This document shows, one piece after another, positions 9,030 through 19,962 of a DNA stretch of 64,000 nt. Under the pieces are notes generated by a model that was not told where the DNA came from, searched no databases, and worked only from the letters and a program-made list of their open reading frames with translations. The first letter of the stretch is position 1; each line of letters begins with the position of its first letter. Location: assembly GCF_033025475.1 (NCBI RefSeq), contig NZ_CP130322.1, forward strand, positions 248,001 through 312,000, written 5' to 3'. The DNA comes from Sphingomonas sp. C3-2 (lineage in GTDB: Bacteria > Pseudomonadota > Alphaproteobacteria > Sphingomonadales > Sphingomonadaceae). A program made the translations under genes and the position numbers.

Positions 9030-9334
9030 GTGTCCTCAGCCTTTCGGGGCGACCGGCATCCGGGCGCACGCAGAATTGCAACGCCCTGAGCATGCGGAGG
9101 ATAGCCGGCGGCAATTTCTATCGGCTTAACATGCTTAAGCGCCGCCTCGCGGATGTTAGCAAAAGCGCTAATATGGCCCCGTCGCGCTCGCCCGTGTCAT
9201 GGCGTCTCATTAGCTCCGGAGAACCAATGGGGCAGCGCGACGACCCTGCTCATGCCTGTTGCGCAGCAGAGTGACGCAAGCCGCTGCGCCGCGCCGCGCG
9301 GAGTGGAAAGTTCTTCGATTTCAGAGAGAAAGCG
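9030..9334. other. Intergenic region without a convincing gene
   Basis: About 305 bp between the autotransporter terminator and tRNA-Val. The only small reading frame with a Shine-Dalgarno (GGAG, ATG at 9227) encodes 15 residues and shows no recognisable feature. I see no terminator or strong promoter pair here. Confidence 0.5.
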
Positions 9335-9409
9335 TGGTGGGCGCGGCAAGGATTGAACTTGCGACCCCACCCGTGTGAAGGGTGTGCTCTACCACTGAGC
9401 TACGCGCCC
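9335..9409 (-). tRNA. tRNA-Val (anticodon CAC)
   Basis: The minus-strand sequence folds as a full cloverleaf. It has acceptor GGGCGCG/CGCGCCC, D arm GCTC-AGTGGTA-GAGC, anticodon stem CACCC/GGGTG with loop TTCACAC giving anticodon CAC (Val, GUG), and T arm GCAAG-TTCAATC-CTTGC. The discriminator is A and CCA is genomically encoded (9337-9335). Confidence 0.97.
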
Positions 9410-9585
9410 ACGCTTGGGTCCGGAAACTTCCGGTCGGCTCTTTCGTGCCGGTGCCGGGTCCTTACTGGGTAGATCGCGATACCGCAACACCCATTTTCGA
9501 AAGAAATGCGCGCTTTTCGCAGCGATGCGGCGAAAGCGGCAAGGTCAGGCGCGCCGGTAATCCGTTTTGTGCGCGCCTGCCCTGT

Positions 9586-9606
9586 GGCCCGGCATGTCGC
9601 CGGGCC
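9586..9606 (-). terminator. Hairpin downstream of hupB, possible terminator
   Basis: A perfect 8-bp GC stem (GGCCCGGC / GCCGGGCC, loop 5 nt) lies just after the hupB stop. There is no T run, so it may act as a 3'-end stabiliser or Rho-assisted terminator rather than a classical one. Confidence 0.4.
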
Positions 9607-9615
9607 GCACGTAAA

Positions 9616-9888
9616 TCAGTTCACCGCATCCTTGAGGCCCTTGCCGGGCTTGAACTTGGGCTGCGACGATGCCTTGATTTCCATGGTCTCACCCGTGCGG
9701 GGGTTACGACCGGTAGACGCCTTACGCTTGGACACAGAGAAAGTCCCGAAGCCGACGAGACGGACCTCGTCACCCTTGGTCAATGCAGCGGTAATTGCGT
9801 CAAAAACACCTTCGACAGCCTTGCTCGCATCGTTCTTGCTCAGACCCGATGCATCGGCAACGGCGCCGATGAGCTCTTGCTTGTTCAT
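9616..9888 (-). CDS. hupB: DNA-binding protein HU
   Basis: A 90-residue nucleoid protein of the HU/IHF family. Homodimers bend and compact DNA with little sequence preference. The sequence starts MNKQELIGAVADASGLSK and carries the family signature VGFGTFSVSKRKASTGRNPRTGE, whose arm contains the Arg/Pro residues that insert into the minor groove. Length is exactly that of the family. It lies downstream of lon, as in many proteobacteria, but the strong terminator between them means it is mainly transcribed from its own promoter in the 105 bp upstream. Confidence 0.96.
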   Translation of the reverse strand: MNKQELIGAVADASGLSKNDASKAVEGVFDAITAALTKGDEVRLVGFGTFSVSKRKASTGRNPRTGETMEIKASSQPKFKPGKGLKDAVN

Positions 9889-9994
9889 GCCCTTAGAACC
9901 CCCTTAAAAATCGTGGATGATTCAATGTGCGGCTTTTGCCGGGGCGCAGTAAGGCGGAGCTTTGCGGGCCTGTCAAAGCAAAACCTGCAATTTT

Positions 9995-10031
9995 GGCCGA
10001 AAAACCCCATGAAATTCGGGGTTTTTCGGCC
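9995..10031 (-). terminator. Strong terminator of lon
   Basis: A perfect 14-bp stem (GGCCGAAAAACCCC / GGGGTTTTTCGGCC) with a 9-nt loop begins 9 bp after the lon stop codon. The T tract of the minus-strand transcript lies inside the 3' arm and pairs with the A tract of the 5' arm. Confidence 0.88.
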
Positions 10032-10039
10032 AAATGCGG

Positions 10040-12445
<2,406 letters not shown>

Positions 12446-12486
12446 GCTTACTCCAAAATGCCCAATCGGGCATCGCTAGACTCATT

Positions 12487-12515
12487 ATATGGGAGCCAGC
12501 GCAAAAGCATCAATG
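12487..12515 (-). promoter_or_regulatory. Heat-shock (RpoH-type) promoter candidate for lon
   Basis: On the minus strand CATTGATG (12515-12508) and TCCCATAT (12494-12487) are separated by 13 bp. This resembles the sigma-32 pattern of a TTGAA-like -35 and a CCCCATnT -10. The -10 element lies about 41 bp before the lon start codon. lon is a classical heat-shock gene, which supports the call; no expression evidence is available. Confidence 0.5.
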
Positions 12516-12649
12516 TTCATGAATGTTCTTACGTACAATCGTGTCAGCGTAAGGAACAGATAAAGAGCGAAAAAATCTTTCGCAGACCGCCTCAATTGTC
12601 AATTTATGCAAAGGCGGAGCACCCGGCCGGCACCCCGCCCTCTCGCGGC

Positions 12650-13189
12650 TCAATGCCGGTGCTGGGTCATCCGGTCGACATAGGCGATGCCGATGGCCGA
12701 TGCGATGAAGCACATATGGATGATCGCCTGCCACATCACACCCGTTTCGGTGACACGGCCCGCCGGCGTTCCCAGCGCCCCCGCCTCGATGAACGAGCGC
12801 AGCAGGTGGATCGACGAAATGCCGATGATCGCCATCGCCAGCTTTACCTTGAGCACGCCGGCATTCACATGACTCAGCCATTCGGGCTGATCGGGATGCC
12901 CTTCAAGGCGCAGGCGCGACACGAAGGTTTCGTAACCGCCCACGATCACCATCACGAGCAGGTTTGAAATCATCACGACATCAATGAGGCCGAGCACGAC
13001 CAGCATGATCTGCTGCTCGGTAAACTCCCAGCTGTGCATCACGAGATGCCACAATTCCTTCAGGAACAGGAAGACATAGACGATCTGGGCAACGATCAGC
13101 CCGACATAGAGTGGAAGCTGCAGCCAACGGGAACTGAAGATCAGAAGCGGCAACGGCCGCAACGGTGCGGCAGTGGTTTTATCGGTCAT
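12650..13189 (-). CDS. UPF0114 (YqhA-like) integral membrane protein
   Basis: A 179-residue membrane protein with four hydrophobic segments (about 25-48, 65-90, 110-130 and 145-170). The pattern includes SRWLQLPLYVGL near the start and IMLVVLGLIDVVMISNLLVMVIVGGYE in the second helix, characteristic of the UPF0114/YqhA family (TIGR00645). Its biochemical function is not known. It sits between clpX and lon on the same strand, separated from clpX by a terminator; co-expression with lon is possible because I see no terminator between them, although lon has its own candidate promoter. Confidence 0.85.
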   Translation of the reverse strand: MTDKTTAAPLRPLPLLIFSSRWLQLPLYVGLIVAQIVYVFLFLKELWHLVMHSWEFTEQQIMLVVLGLIDVVMISNLLVMVIVGGYETFVSRLRLEGHPDQPEWLSHVNAGVLKVKLAMAIIGISSIHLLRSFIEAGALGTPAGRVTETGVMWQAIIHMCFIASAIGIAYVDRMTQHRH

Positions 13190-13213
13190 CGTTCAGGGGA
13201 TACTCTCTTGCAG

Positions 13214-13249
13214 AAACAAAACCGGCCCCGAATTGCGTCGGGGCCGGTT
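13214..13249 (-). terminator. Rho-independent terminator of clpX
   Basis: The minus strand carries a 12-bp perfect stem (AACCGGCCCCGA / TCGGGGCCGGTT, loop 6 nt) followed by a T-rich tail, 22 bp after the clpX stop. Confidence 0.9.
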
Positions 13250-13271
13250 GAAATCAGGAACGGGCCAGGGC

Positions 13272-14543
13272 TCAGGCGGCGTCGCCGGTCTGCGCCTTTT
13301 CCTTCTGGGCAAAGACGCGGACGGGGTCCTTGCGGCCTTCGACCACATCCTTGTCGATCATCACCTCGTCGACGCCGTCCATCGACGGGAGGTCGAACAT
13401 GGTGTCGAGCAAAATGCCCTCGAGGATCGAGCGCAGGCCACGCGCACCGGTCTTGCGGTCGATCGCCCGCTTGGCGACGGCCACCAGTGCCTCGTCGGTG
13501 AAGCTCAGCTTCACTTCCTCCATCTCGAACAGCTTCTGATACTGCTTCACCAGTGCGTTCTTGGGCTCGGACAGGATCTGCACCAGTGCATCGGTGTCGA
13601 GATCCTCAAGCGTCGCGATGACGGGCAGACGACCCACGAATTCGGGGATCAGGCCGAATTTCAGCAGATCCTCGGGCTCGCCCTGGCGCAGGATATCGCC
13701 GGTGCGGCGTTCCTCGGGCGCGGCGACATAGGCGCCGAAACCGATGGACTTGCCCTGCAGGCGATCGGCGATGATCTTTTCGAGGCCGGCAAACGCACCG
13801 CCGCAGATGAACAGGATGTTCGTCGTGTCCACCTGCAGGAATTCCTGCTGCGGATGCTTGCGGCCGCCCTGCGGCGGAACCGAAGCGGTGGTGCCTTCCA
13901 TCAGCTTGAGCAGCGCCTGCTGCACGCCTTCGCCCGAAACATCGCGCGTGATCGACGGGTTTTCGGCCTTGCGGCTGATCTTGTCGATTTCGTCGATATA
14001 GACGATGCCGCGCTGGGCGCGTTCGACATTATAGTCGGACGCCTGGAGCAGCTTCAGGATGATGTTCTCGACATCCTCACCGACATAGCCGGCCTCGGTC
14101 AGCGTCGTCGCGTCCGCCATGGTGAACGGCACGTCGAGGATGCGCGCAAGCGTCTGGGCGAGCAGCGTCTTGCCGCAGCCCGTCGGCCCCACGAGCAGGA
14201 TGTTCGATTTCGCGAGTTCGACATCGGCACCCTTGGCGCCGTGGTTCAGTCGCTTGTAATGGTTGTGCACCGCAACCGACAACACGCGCTTTGCCTGCTT
14301 CTGGCCGATCACATAATCGTCCAGAACGTCGCAGATTTCCTGCGGGGTCGGAACCCCGCCATCCTTCTTGGCCACAAGCGCGGTCTTGGTTTCCTCGCGA
14401 ATGATGTCGTTGCACAGGTCAACGCACTCATCGCAAATGAAAACCGTCGGGCCGGCGATGAGCTTGCGTACTTCGTGCTGGGATTTTCCGCAGAACGAAC
14501 AGTACAGGGTGCTCTTGGAATCGCCGCCGCTCAACTTTGTCAT
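13272..14543 (-). CDS. clpX: ClpX, ATPase subunit of the ClpXP protease
   Basis: A 423-residue AAA+ unfoldase that recognises tagged substrates and threads them into ClpP. The N-terminal zinc-binding domain has the C4 pattern CSFC...CDEC (residues about 15-43). Walker A is [12 protein letters not shown], Walker [10 protein letters not shown], and the ClpP-docking loop contains IGF (in KSIGFGAYV). The C-terminal domain is complete. It follows clpP by about 100 bp on the same strand and ends at a strong terminator. Confidence 0.98.
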   Translation of the reverse strand: MTKLSGGDSKSTLYCSFCGKSQHEVRKLIAGPTVFICDECVDLCNDIIREETKTALVAKKDGGVPTPQEICDVLDDYVIGQKQAKRVLSVAVHNHYKRLNHGAKGADVELAKSNILLVGPTGCGKTLLAQTLARILDVPFTMADATTLTEAGYVGEDVENIILKLLQASDYNVERAQRGIVYIDEIDKISRKAENPSITRDVSGEGVQQALLKLMEGTTASVPPQGGRKHPQQEFLQVDTTNILFICGGAFAGLEKIIADRLQGKSIGFGAYVAAPEERRTGDILRQGEPEDLLKFGLIPEFVGRLPVIATLEDLDTDALVQILSEPKNALVKQYQKLFEMEEVKLSFTDEALVAVAKRAIDRKTGARGLRSILEGILLDTMFDLPSMDGVDEVMIDKDVVEGRKDPVRVFAQKEKAQTGDAA

Positions 14544-14641
14544 CTAATCATCCTTGGGCCCGATACCGGGGCCGTTTGTTCGGCAGCCATCCTAGACTGC
14601 GTTGCTTCCATCCCACAATGCCGAATTTGCGCGAACGAAAA

Positions 14642-15271
14642 TCAGGCTGCCTGGGATGTTTCGCTGGCCGGCTCGGGACGCTTGTCGAACACTTCGTCGA
14701 TCAGCCCGAAAGCCTTGGCTTCGTCGGCCGACATGAACTTGTCGCGTTCCATCGCGCCTTCGATCGTTTCCAGCGGCTTGCCGGTGTACTTCGCATAGAG
14801 CGAATTCATGTTGTGCCGAATGCGGAGGATTTCCTTCGCCTGAATTTCGATGTCCGTCGCCTGACCCTGCGCACCGCCCGAGGGCTGGTGGATCATGATG
14901 CGGGCATTGGTCAGCGCCACGCGCATGCCGGGTTCGCCGGCCGCCAGCAGGAACGAGCCCATCGACGCCGCCTGGCCGATGCACACCGTGCCGACACGCG
15001 GACGGATATATTGCATGGTGTCGTGAATCGCCATGCCGGCCGTCACCACGCCGCCCGGCGAGTTGATGTACATGTAAATGTCCTTCTTCGGATTTTCCGA
15101 TTCGAGGAACAGCAGCTGGGCGGTGATGAGCGAGGCCATATGGTCTTCAACCTGCCCCGTCACGAAGATGATCCGCTCGCGCAGCAGGCGCGAATAGATG
15201 TCGAAGCTGCGCTCGCCGCGATTCGACTGCTCGATGACGATAGGGACGAGAGCGTCGTGAAGAGGATGCAT
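14642..15271 (-). CDS. clpP: ClpP, proteolytic subunit of the Clp protease
   Basis: A serine peptidase that forms double-heptamer chambers with ClpX or ClpA. The catalytic triad is visible: Ser in [11 protein letters not shown], His in [11 protein letters not shown] and Asp near the C-terminal [10 protein letters not shown] start it at ATG 15271 ([15 protein letters not shown]), giving 209 residues, because AAGGA lies 12 nt upstream and homologues begin just before the PIVIEQ motif; an upstream in-frame ATG at 15361 would add 30 residues without family support. clpX follows on the same strand. Confidence 0.95.
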   Translation of the reverse strand: MHPLHDALVPIVIEQSNRGERSFDIYSRLLRERIIFVTGQVEDHMASLITAQLLFLESENPKKDIYMYINSPGGVVTAGMAIHDTMQYIRPRVGTVCIGQAASMGSFLLAAGEPGMRVALTNARIMIHQPSGGAQGQATDIEIQAKEILRIRHNMNSLYAKYTGKPLETIEGAMERDKFMSADEAKAFGLIDEVFDKRPEPASETSQAA

Positions 15272-15515
15272 GGGTAGAATATGTCCTTTGCCCGTTTGAT
15301 AAGGGCCAACATCGGCGTTTGGCGGAGCCAGTTCAAGAGGGAACGCCCCGGAAAGCGCCAAAACCGCCTCGGACGCGCTTTGCAGCCCCTAGATTAGCGC
15401 ATGCACGACACCTTCGCGGGGCAAAACCGGCCGGCGCCCTCATCAAAAGACAGGGCGAAACGCCCTCCCTTTCCGGTCATACCAGCCCGATTTCGGGTCT
15501 AACAACACCTGTCAA

Positions 15516-15559
15516 ATTCAGTGATATTATATTTTATATTCAGTGTCTTACTTGACCAA
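15516..15559 (-). promoter_or_regulatory. Candidate clpP promoter with direct repeat
   Basis: On the minus strand TTGGTC (15559-15554) and TAAAAT (15536-15531) are 17 bp apart, a reasonable sigma-70 arrangement. The -10 lies in a 14-bp A/T-only stretch flanked by two copies of CACTGAAT spaced 22 bp (15545-15538 and 15523-15516). The repeats could be a regulator site. It would give a leader of about 250 nt for clpP. Confidence 0.4.
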
Positions 15560-15627
15560 TCTCGACGCCATGGCAAATTTCAGCAGCGTCGTGCCGGGCG
15601 CAACCGCATGCGCTGAAAGCCCAATGC

Positions 15628-15664
15628 AAAAAACGGGCCCGGCCCTGTCCGGCCACGCCCGCTT
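15628..15664 (-). terminator. Terminator of the GT2 glycosyltransferase gene
   Basis: The minus strand shows an imperfect GC-rich hairpin (CGGGC...GGCC / GGCC...GCCCG) followed by TTTTTT, about 20 bp after the stop codon. Confidence 0.7.
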
Positions 15665-15686
15665 CATCATCCGCTATGCGCAAACG

Positions 15687-16655
15687 TCAGAGGCTGCCGG
15701 GCGCCGGATGCGAGAGATAGGCCAGGCGGCGCACCTCGAGACGGCCGCGCACGACGGTATCGAGCATCAGCCCGGTGAACAGGCTGAGCGATGCGAGGAT
15801 CATAAGGCCGGTCACCAGAACGGCGGTCGGCACGCGCGGCACCAGCCCGGTCTGCGCATAGGTGATGCCGAGCGGAACCGCGAGAATGATCGCGAGCAAC
15901 GCAAGCATGCCAGCGACGACGCCGAAGAACATCGTCGGGCGTTCGTTGCGAAACAGCGTGACGATGGTGTTCAGGATACGGAAGCCGTCGCGGTAGGTCG
16001 ACAGCTTCGACACCGAGCCTTCCGGGCGCGCGCCATATTGCGTCATCACCTCGGAAACCGGCATCTTCAACTCCAGCGCATGGACGCTGATTTCGGTCTC
16101 GATCTCGAACCCGGCGGAAAGCACGGGGAAGCTCTTGACGAAACGGCGGGAAAATACACGGTATCCGGACAGGATATCGCTGAAGGTACGACCGAAAAGC
16201 CGGGCCAGAATGCCGGTCAGCATCGCATTGCCGAAACGGTGGCCACGGCGATACGCCGCCTCCACTTCCGACTTGCGCGCCCCGACGACCATGTCGAGCT
16301 GTTCTTCCCAGAGCCGCTCGACCAGCTTGGGGGCTGCGGCATGATCATAGGTCGCGTCGCCATCGGCCATGACATAGATGTCAGCCTCGATATCGGCGAA
16401 CATGCGGCGAACCACATTGCCCTTGCCCTGCATCCGTTCGGTACGGACCACGGCGCCAGCGGCGCGCGCAACCTCTACGGTGCGGTCGCTGCTGTTATTG
16501 TCATAGACATAGACGATGGCGCCAGGCAGCGCCGCACGGAAACCCGCGACCGTCTGAGCGATCGCGGCTTCCTCGTTATAGCATGGCAGGAGGACAGCGA
16601 CACGAAGGTCTGCCGGCAGGTTCACGCCCGCATATCCCGAAACTGTATCAACCAT
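15687..16655 (-). CDS. GT2-family glycosyltransferase, membrane anchored
   Basis: A 322-residue inverting glycosyltransferase of family 2 resembling polyprenyl-phosphate sugar transferases. The N-terminal Rossmann-like domain has VLLPCYNEEAAI and the metal-binding DGDATYDHAA (a DxD motif, about residue 98). A middle ILSGYRVFSRRFVKSFP segment is typical of the DPM1/ArnC-like subgroup. Two C-terminal hydrophobic segments (about 240-262 and 275-297) should anchor it in the inner membrane. It probably transfers a sugar from a nucleotide donor to an undecaprenyl-phosphate carrier; donor and pathway are unknown. It lies 15 bp downstream of the trigger factor gene. Confidence 0.82.
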   Translation of the reverse strand: MVDTVSGYAGVNLPADLRVAVLLPCYNEEAAIAQTVAGFRAALPGAIVYVYDNNSSDRTVEVARAAGAVVRTERMQGKGNVVRRMFADIEADIYVMADGDATYDHAAAPKLVERLWEEQLDMVVGARKSEVEAAYRRGHRFGNAMLTGILARLFGRTFSDILSGYRVFSRRFVKSFPVLSAGFEIETEISVHALELKMPVSEVMTQYGARPEGSVSKLSTYRDGFRILNTIVTLFRNERPTMFFGVVAGMLALLAIILAVPLGITYAQTGLVPRVPTAVLVTGLMILASLSLFTGLMLDTVVRGRLEVRRLAYLSHPAPGSL

Positions 16656-16670
16656 CCCCCGGCCTGATGC

Positions 16671-18218
16671 TTACTTCTTCGGTGCCGACTTCTTGGCAGC
16701 GGGCTTCTTTTCCGCAGCCGGCTTGTCTTCAGCCTTGTCGTCCGCCTTCTTGGCAGCAGCCTTCTTGGCCGGCTTTTCGGCGGCGTCTTCAGCCTTGTCG
16801 TCTGCCTTCTTGGCAGCCTTCTTGGCCTTGGGCTTTTCGTCGTGGCTGTGGTCGTGGCCGCAACCCGGGCCATGGACATGGCCTTCGTCGCCTTCGGCTT
16901 CGATCGCGGCTTCCAGTTCGTCGCGCGTCACGGCACGATCGGTGACTTCGGCCTTGTCGAACAGGAAGTCGACAACCTTGTCTTCATACAGCGGTGCGCG
17001 GAGCTGGGCAGCTGCCATCGGTTCCTGCTGGATGTACTGGATGAAGCGTTCACGATCCTTCGGCGCGTACTGCTGCGCGGCCTGTGCGATCAGGCGGTTC
17101 ATTTCCTGCGCGCTGACTTCGACGCCATTGGCCTGGCCGATTTCCGAAAGGAGCAGGCCGAGACGGACGCGGCGGACGGCAATGGCGCGATATTCGTCGC
17201 GGTCGCCTTCCATTTCCTTCAGCGCAGCTTCGGGGTCGGCTTCATGGCTGGCTTCGTGCTGCAGCTGCGCCCAGATCTGGTTGAATTCGGCTTCCACCAT
17301 CGAGGGGGGAACGTCGAAATCATGCGCATCGGCGAGCTGGTCGAGCAGCTTGCGCTTCATGTGCGTGCGGGTCAGGCCGTTCAGTTCCTGCTCCAGCTGG
17401 CCCTTGATCAGGCCGCGAAGCTGGTCGATGCCTTCGAGGCCCAGCGCCTTGGCGAATTCGTCGTCGGCCTTGGCTTCCTTGGGGCTGCGCACGGCGGTGA
17501 TGACGAGGTCGAACGTCGCAGGCTTACCCTTCAGCGTTTCGACGTTGTAATCTTCCGGGAAGGTGACTTCGATCGTCTTTTCGTCATTGGCCTTCACGCC
17601 GACGAGCTGGTCTTCGAAGCCGGGGATCAGACGACCCGAACCGATTTCGATCGACATGCCTTCGCCGGTGCCGCCTTCGAACGCAACGCCGTCAACCTTG
17701 CCGACGAAATCCATCACGACGAGGTCGCCGGTCTTCGCCTTGTGGCTCTTGGCGGCGTCTTCGAACTGCTTGTTGGCGTCGGCCATGCCCTGCAGGGCTT
17801 CGTCGATCTTGGCTTCCTCGACCTCGACGGTCAGGCGCTCAAGCTTCAGACCGTCGATCTTCGGCGCTGCGATTTCGGGCAGCACTTCGAGTTCGATCTT
17901 CACTTCGGCGTCCTTGCCGGGCGCATAGCCTTCAGCGAGTTCAACCGAAGGCTGCATCGCGGGACGCAGCTTGTTGTCGCCGATCAGCTTCTGCACGCCT
18001 TCCTGGATCGAGCTGTTCAGCGCGTCCTGCTGCAGCGCTTCGCCGTGCATCTTGCGGACGAGATTGGCGGGCACCTTGCCGGGGCGGAAACCGGGCATGC
18101 GCACCTGAGGTGCAACAGACTTGATTTCCTTTTCCACTCGCGCGTCGATGTCCTTGGCGGAGATGGTGAGGGTGTAGGCCCGCTTCAGGCCCTCGTTCAA
18201 AGTCTCGACAGTCTGCAT
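16671..18218 (-). CDS. tig: Trigger factor, ribosome-associated chaperone, with extended tail
   Basis: A 515-residue ribosome-bound chaperone and peptidyl-prolyl isomerase. The N-terminal domain contains the ribosome-docking GFRPGKVP, an FKBP-type domain follows (about 155-245, VVMDFVGKVDGVAFEGG and RLIPGFEDQLVG), then the helical chaperone arms. Trigger factors are usually about 430-450 residues. This one carries an extra tail with a His/Cys cluster (GHVHGPGCGHDHSHDE) followed by about 50 residues of Lys/Ala/Asp-rich repeats (KKADDKAED twice). The tail may bind metal, as in SlyD; that is inference. Confidence 0.95.
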   Translation of the reverse strand: MQTVETLNEGLKRAYTLTISAKDIDARVEKEIKSVAPQVRMPGFRPGKVPANLVRKMHGEALQQDALNSSIQEGVQKLIGDNKLRPAMQPSVELAEGYAPGKDAEVKIELEVLPEIAAPKIDGLKLERLTVEVEEAKIDEALQGMADANKQFEDAAKSHKAKTGDLVVMDFVGKVDGVAFEGGTGEGMSIEIGSGRLIPGFEDQLVGVKANDEKTIEVTFPEDYNVETLKGKPATFDLVITAVRSPKEAKADDEFAKALGLEGIDQLRGLIKGQLEQELNGLTRTHMKRKLLDQLADAHDFDVPPSMVEAEFNQIWAQLQHEASHEADPEAALKEMEGDRDEYRAIAVRRVRLGLLLSEIGQANGVEVSAQEMNRLIAQAAQQYAPKDRERFIQYIQQEPMAAAQLRAPLYEDKVVDFLFDKAEVTDRAVTRDELEAAIEAEGDEGHVHGPGCGHDHSHDEKPKAKKAAKKADDKAEDAAEKPAKKAAAKKADDKAEDKPAAEKKPAAKKSAPKK

Positions 18219-18288
18219 CTCTTCTCAAACGCCTTCATTATCAGGATTCTGTCTGGCTCGTGCCTTTTGCGCTCGCCTGAGGCGAAAC

Positions 18289-18373
18289 TGGTGCGGGCGA
18301 AGGGACTTGAACCCCCACATCTTGCGATACTGGAACCTAAATCCAGCGCGTCTACCAGTTCCGCCACGCCCGC
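18289..18373 (-). tRNA. tRNA-Leu (anticodon TAG)
   Basis: The minus strand gives an 85-nt class II tRNA. It has acceptor GCGGGCG/CGCCCGC, anticodon stem CTGGA/TCCAG with loop TTTAGGT giving anticodon TAG (Leu, CUA), a long variable arm, T arm GGGGG-TTCAAGT-CCCTT, discriminator A and encoded CCA. Confidence 0.96.
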
Positions 18374-18482
18374 ATAAAGGACCGCCGGTCGGCGGCGTCT
18401 ATAGCAGGCACACGAACGAGAGCAAGGCGAGATTACACCTCGATTACACCTCGCGTCGCGTTCGGCACCCGCTATTATTCGT

Positions 18483-19961
18483 TCAGGCCAGCGCCTTCTT
18501 CAACAGTTCATTGACGACCTTGGGATTGGCCTTGCCCCCCATGGCCTTCATCGTCTGGCCGACGAAGAAGCCGAACAGGGCTTCCTTGCCGCCCTTATAC
18601 TGCTCAACCTTGTCGCCATTATCGGCCAGCACCTTGGCGATCACCGCCTCGATCTCGCCGGTGTCGCTGGTCTGCTTCAGGCCCTTTTCCTCGACGATCG
18701 CGCCGGGGTCCTGCCGGGTTTCGAGCATGATCTCGAACACCTGCTTGGCGAGCGTGCCCGAAAGCGTGCCATCGGCCACCAGCTTCAGCAGCTCGGCACC
18801 CTGCTTGGGCGAGACGGGGCTGTGCTCGACATCGAGACCAAGGCGATTGAGCGCACCAAAAAGGTCTGAAATCAGCCAGTTGGAAGCCGATTTTGCCATG
18901 GCGTTATCACCACAGGCAGCCAGCAGTTCCTCGAACCAGCGCGCGGTTTCCGCCTCGGCGGTCAGCACGGCAGCGGCATAGGCGGTTAGGCCCAGCTCGC
19001 CTTCATAGCGCTTGCGCTTGGCGTCGGGCAGTTCGGGAAGCGAGGCGCGGCATTCCTCAAGGAACGCATCGTCCAGCTCCAGCGGCAGCAGATCGGGATC
19101 GGGGAAGTAGCGATAATCATGCGCATCTTCCTTCGAACGCATCGAACGCGTTTCGTTGCGGTCGGGATCATAGAGGCGCGTTTCCTGCACCACCTGGCCG
19201 CCCGACTCGAGCACATCGACCTGACGGCTCGCCTCATGCTCGATCACCGCCATCACGAAGCGGACCGAATTGACGTTCTTGGTTTCGGTACGCGTACCGA
19301 ATTCCGCGCCCGGACGGCGGACCGACACGTTCACGTCGGCGCGCATCGAGCCTTCTTCCATATTGCCGTCGCACGAGCCGACATAGCGCAGGATCGAGCG
19401 CAGCTTCTTCACATAGGCGCCGGCTTCCGCGGGCGAACGCATGTCGGGGCGCGAGACGATTTCCATGAGCGCCACGCCCGACCGGTTAAGGTCGACATAG
19501 CTGCGCGTCGGGTGCTGATCGTGCATCAGCTTGCCGGCGTCCTGCTCGACATGGATGCGCTCGATGCCGATGCGCTTGGTCGGGCTATCGGGATCCTTCT
19601 CGTCGAGCGTGACCTCGATCGCGCCCTCGCCCACCAGCGGATGGTAGAGCTGCGAGATCTGATAGCCCTGCGGAAGATCCGCGTAGAAATAATTCTTGCG
19701 GTCGAAGCGCGACCATTTGTTGATCTGCGCGTCGATCGCCATGCCGGTGCGCACCGCCTGGCGGATGCACTCCTTGTTGGGCACGGGCAGCATGCCCGGC
19801 ATCGCCGCGTCGATCAGCGAAACCTGGCTATTGGGCTCCGCGCCGAACGCGGTCGCCGCGCCCGAAAAGAGCTTGGCGTTGGAGGTGACCTGCGCATGGA
19901 CCTCGAGGCCGATCACGACCTCCCACTCGCCGGTTGCGCCCTGAATGCGATATTCGCTCAT
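18483..19961 (-). CDS. gatB: Asp-tRNA(Asn)/Glu-tRNA(Gln) amidotransferase subunit B
   Basis: A 492-residue subunit that binds the misacylated tRNA and phosphorylates and amidates the Glu or Asp moiety using ammonia channelled from GatA. The kinase core has [12 protein letters not shown] and zinc/ATP-site runs such as [16 protein letters not shown] and [14 protein letters not shown]. The C-terminal YqeY/GatB tail domain (about 345-492) is present. The chosen ATG (19961) is one base after the gatA stop, and the product then begins [14 protein letters not shown]. The order is gatC-gatA-gatB in one operon. Confidence 0.97.
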   Translation of the reverse strand: MSEYRIQGATGEWEVVIGLEVHAQVTSNAKLFSGAATAFGAEPNSQVSLIDAAMPGMLPVPNKECIRQAVRTGMAIDAQINKWSRFDRKNYFYADLPQGYQISQLYHPLVGEGAIEVTLDEKDPDSPTKRIGIERIHVEQDAGKLMHDQHPTRSYVDLNRSGVALMEIVSRPDMRSPAEAGAYVKKLRSILRYVGSCDGNMEEGSMRADVNVSVRRPGAEFGTRTETKNVNSVRFVMAVIEHEASRQVDVLESGGQVVQETRLYDPDRNETRSMRSKEDAHDYRYFPDPDLLPLELDDAFLEECRASLPELPDAKRKRYEGELGLTAYAAAVLTAEAETARWFEELLAACGDNAMAKSASNWLISDLFGALNRLGLDVEHSPVSPKQGAELLKLVADGTLSGTLAKQVFEIMLETRQDPGAIVEEKGLKQTSDTGEIEAVIAKVLADNGDKVEQYKGGKEALFGFFVGQTMKAMGGKANPKVVNELLKKALA

Positions 19962-19962
19962 C

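Larger units (their letters stand above)
15272..15686. other. Intergenic region: clpP leader and glycosyltransferase terminator
   Basis: About 415 bp with no convincing gene. It holds an A/T-rich promoter-like stretch near 15531-15559, a small hairpin at 15452-15466 (AGGGCG-AAA-CGCCCT) and the terminator of the upstream glycosyltransferase at its far end. Short frames crossing it lack codon bias and ribosome-binding sites. Confidence 0.5.

Noticed and set aside
9227-9274. 15-residue frame with GGAG 5 nt before its ATG
   Set aside because: A single weak coincidence; no repeat of a particular amino acid, no downstream gene on that strand, no conservation evidence available.
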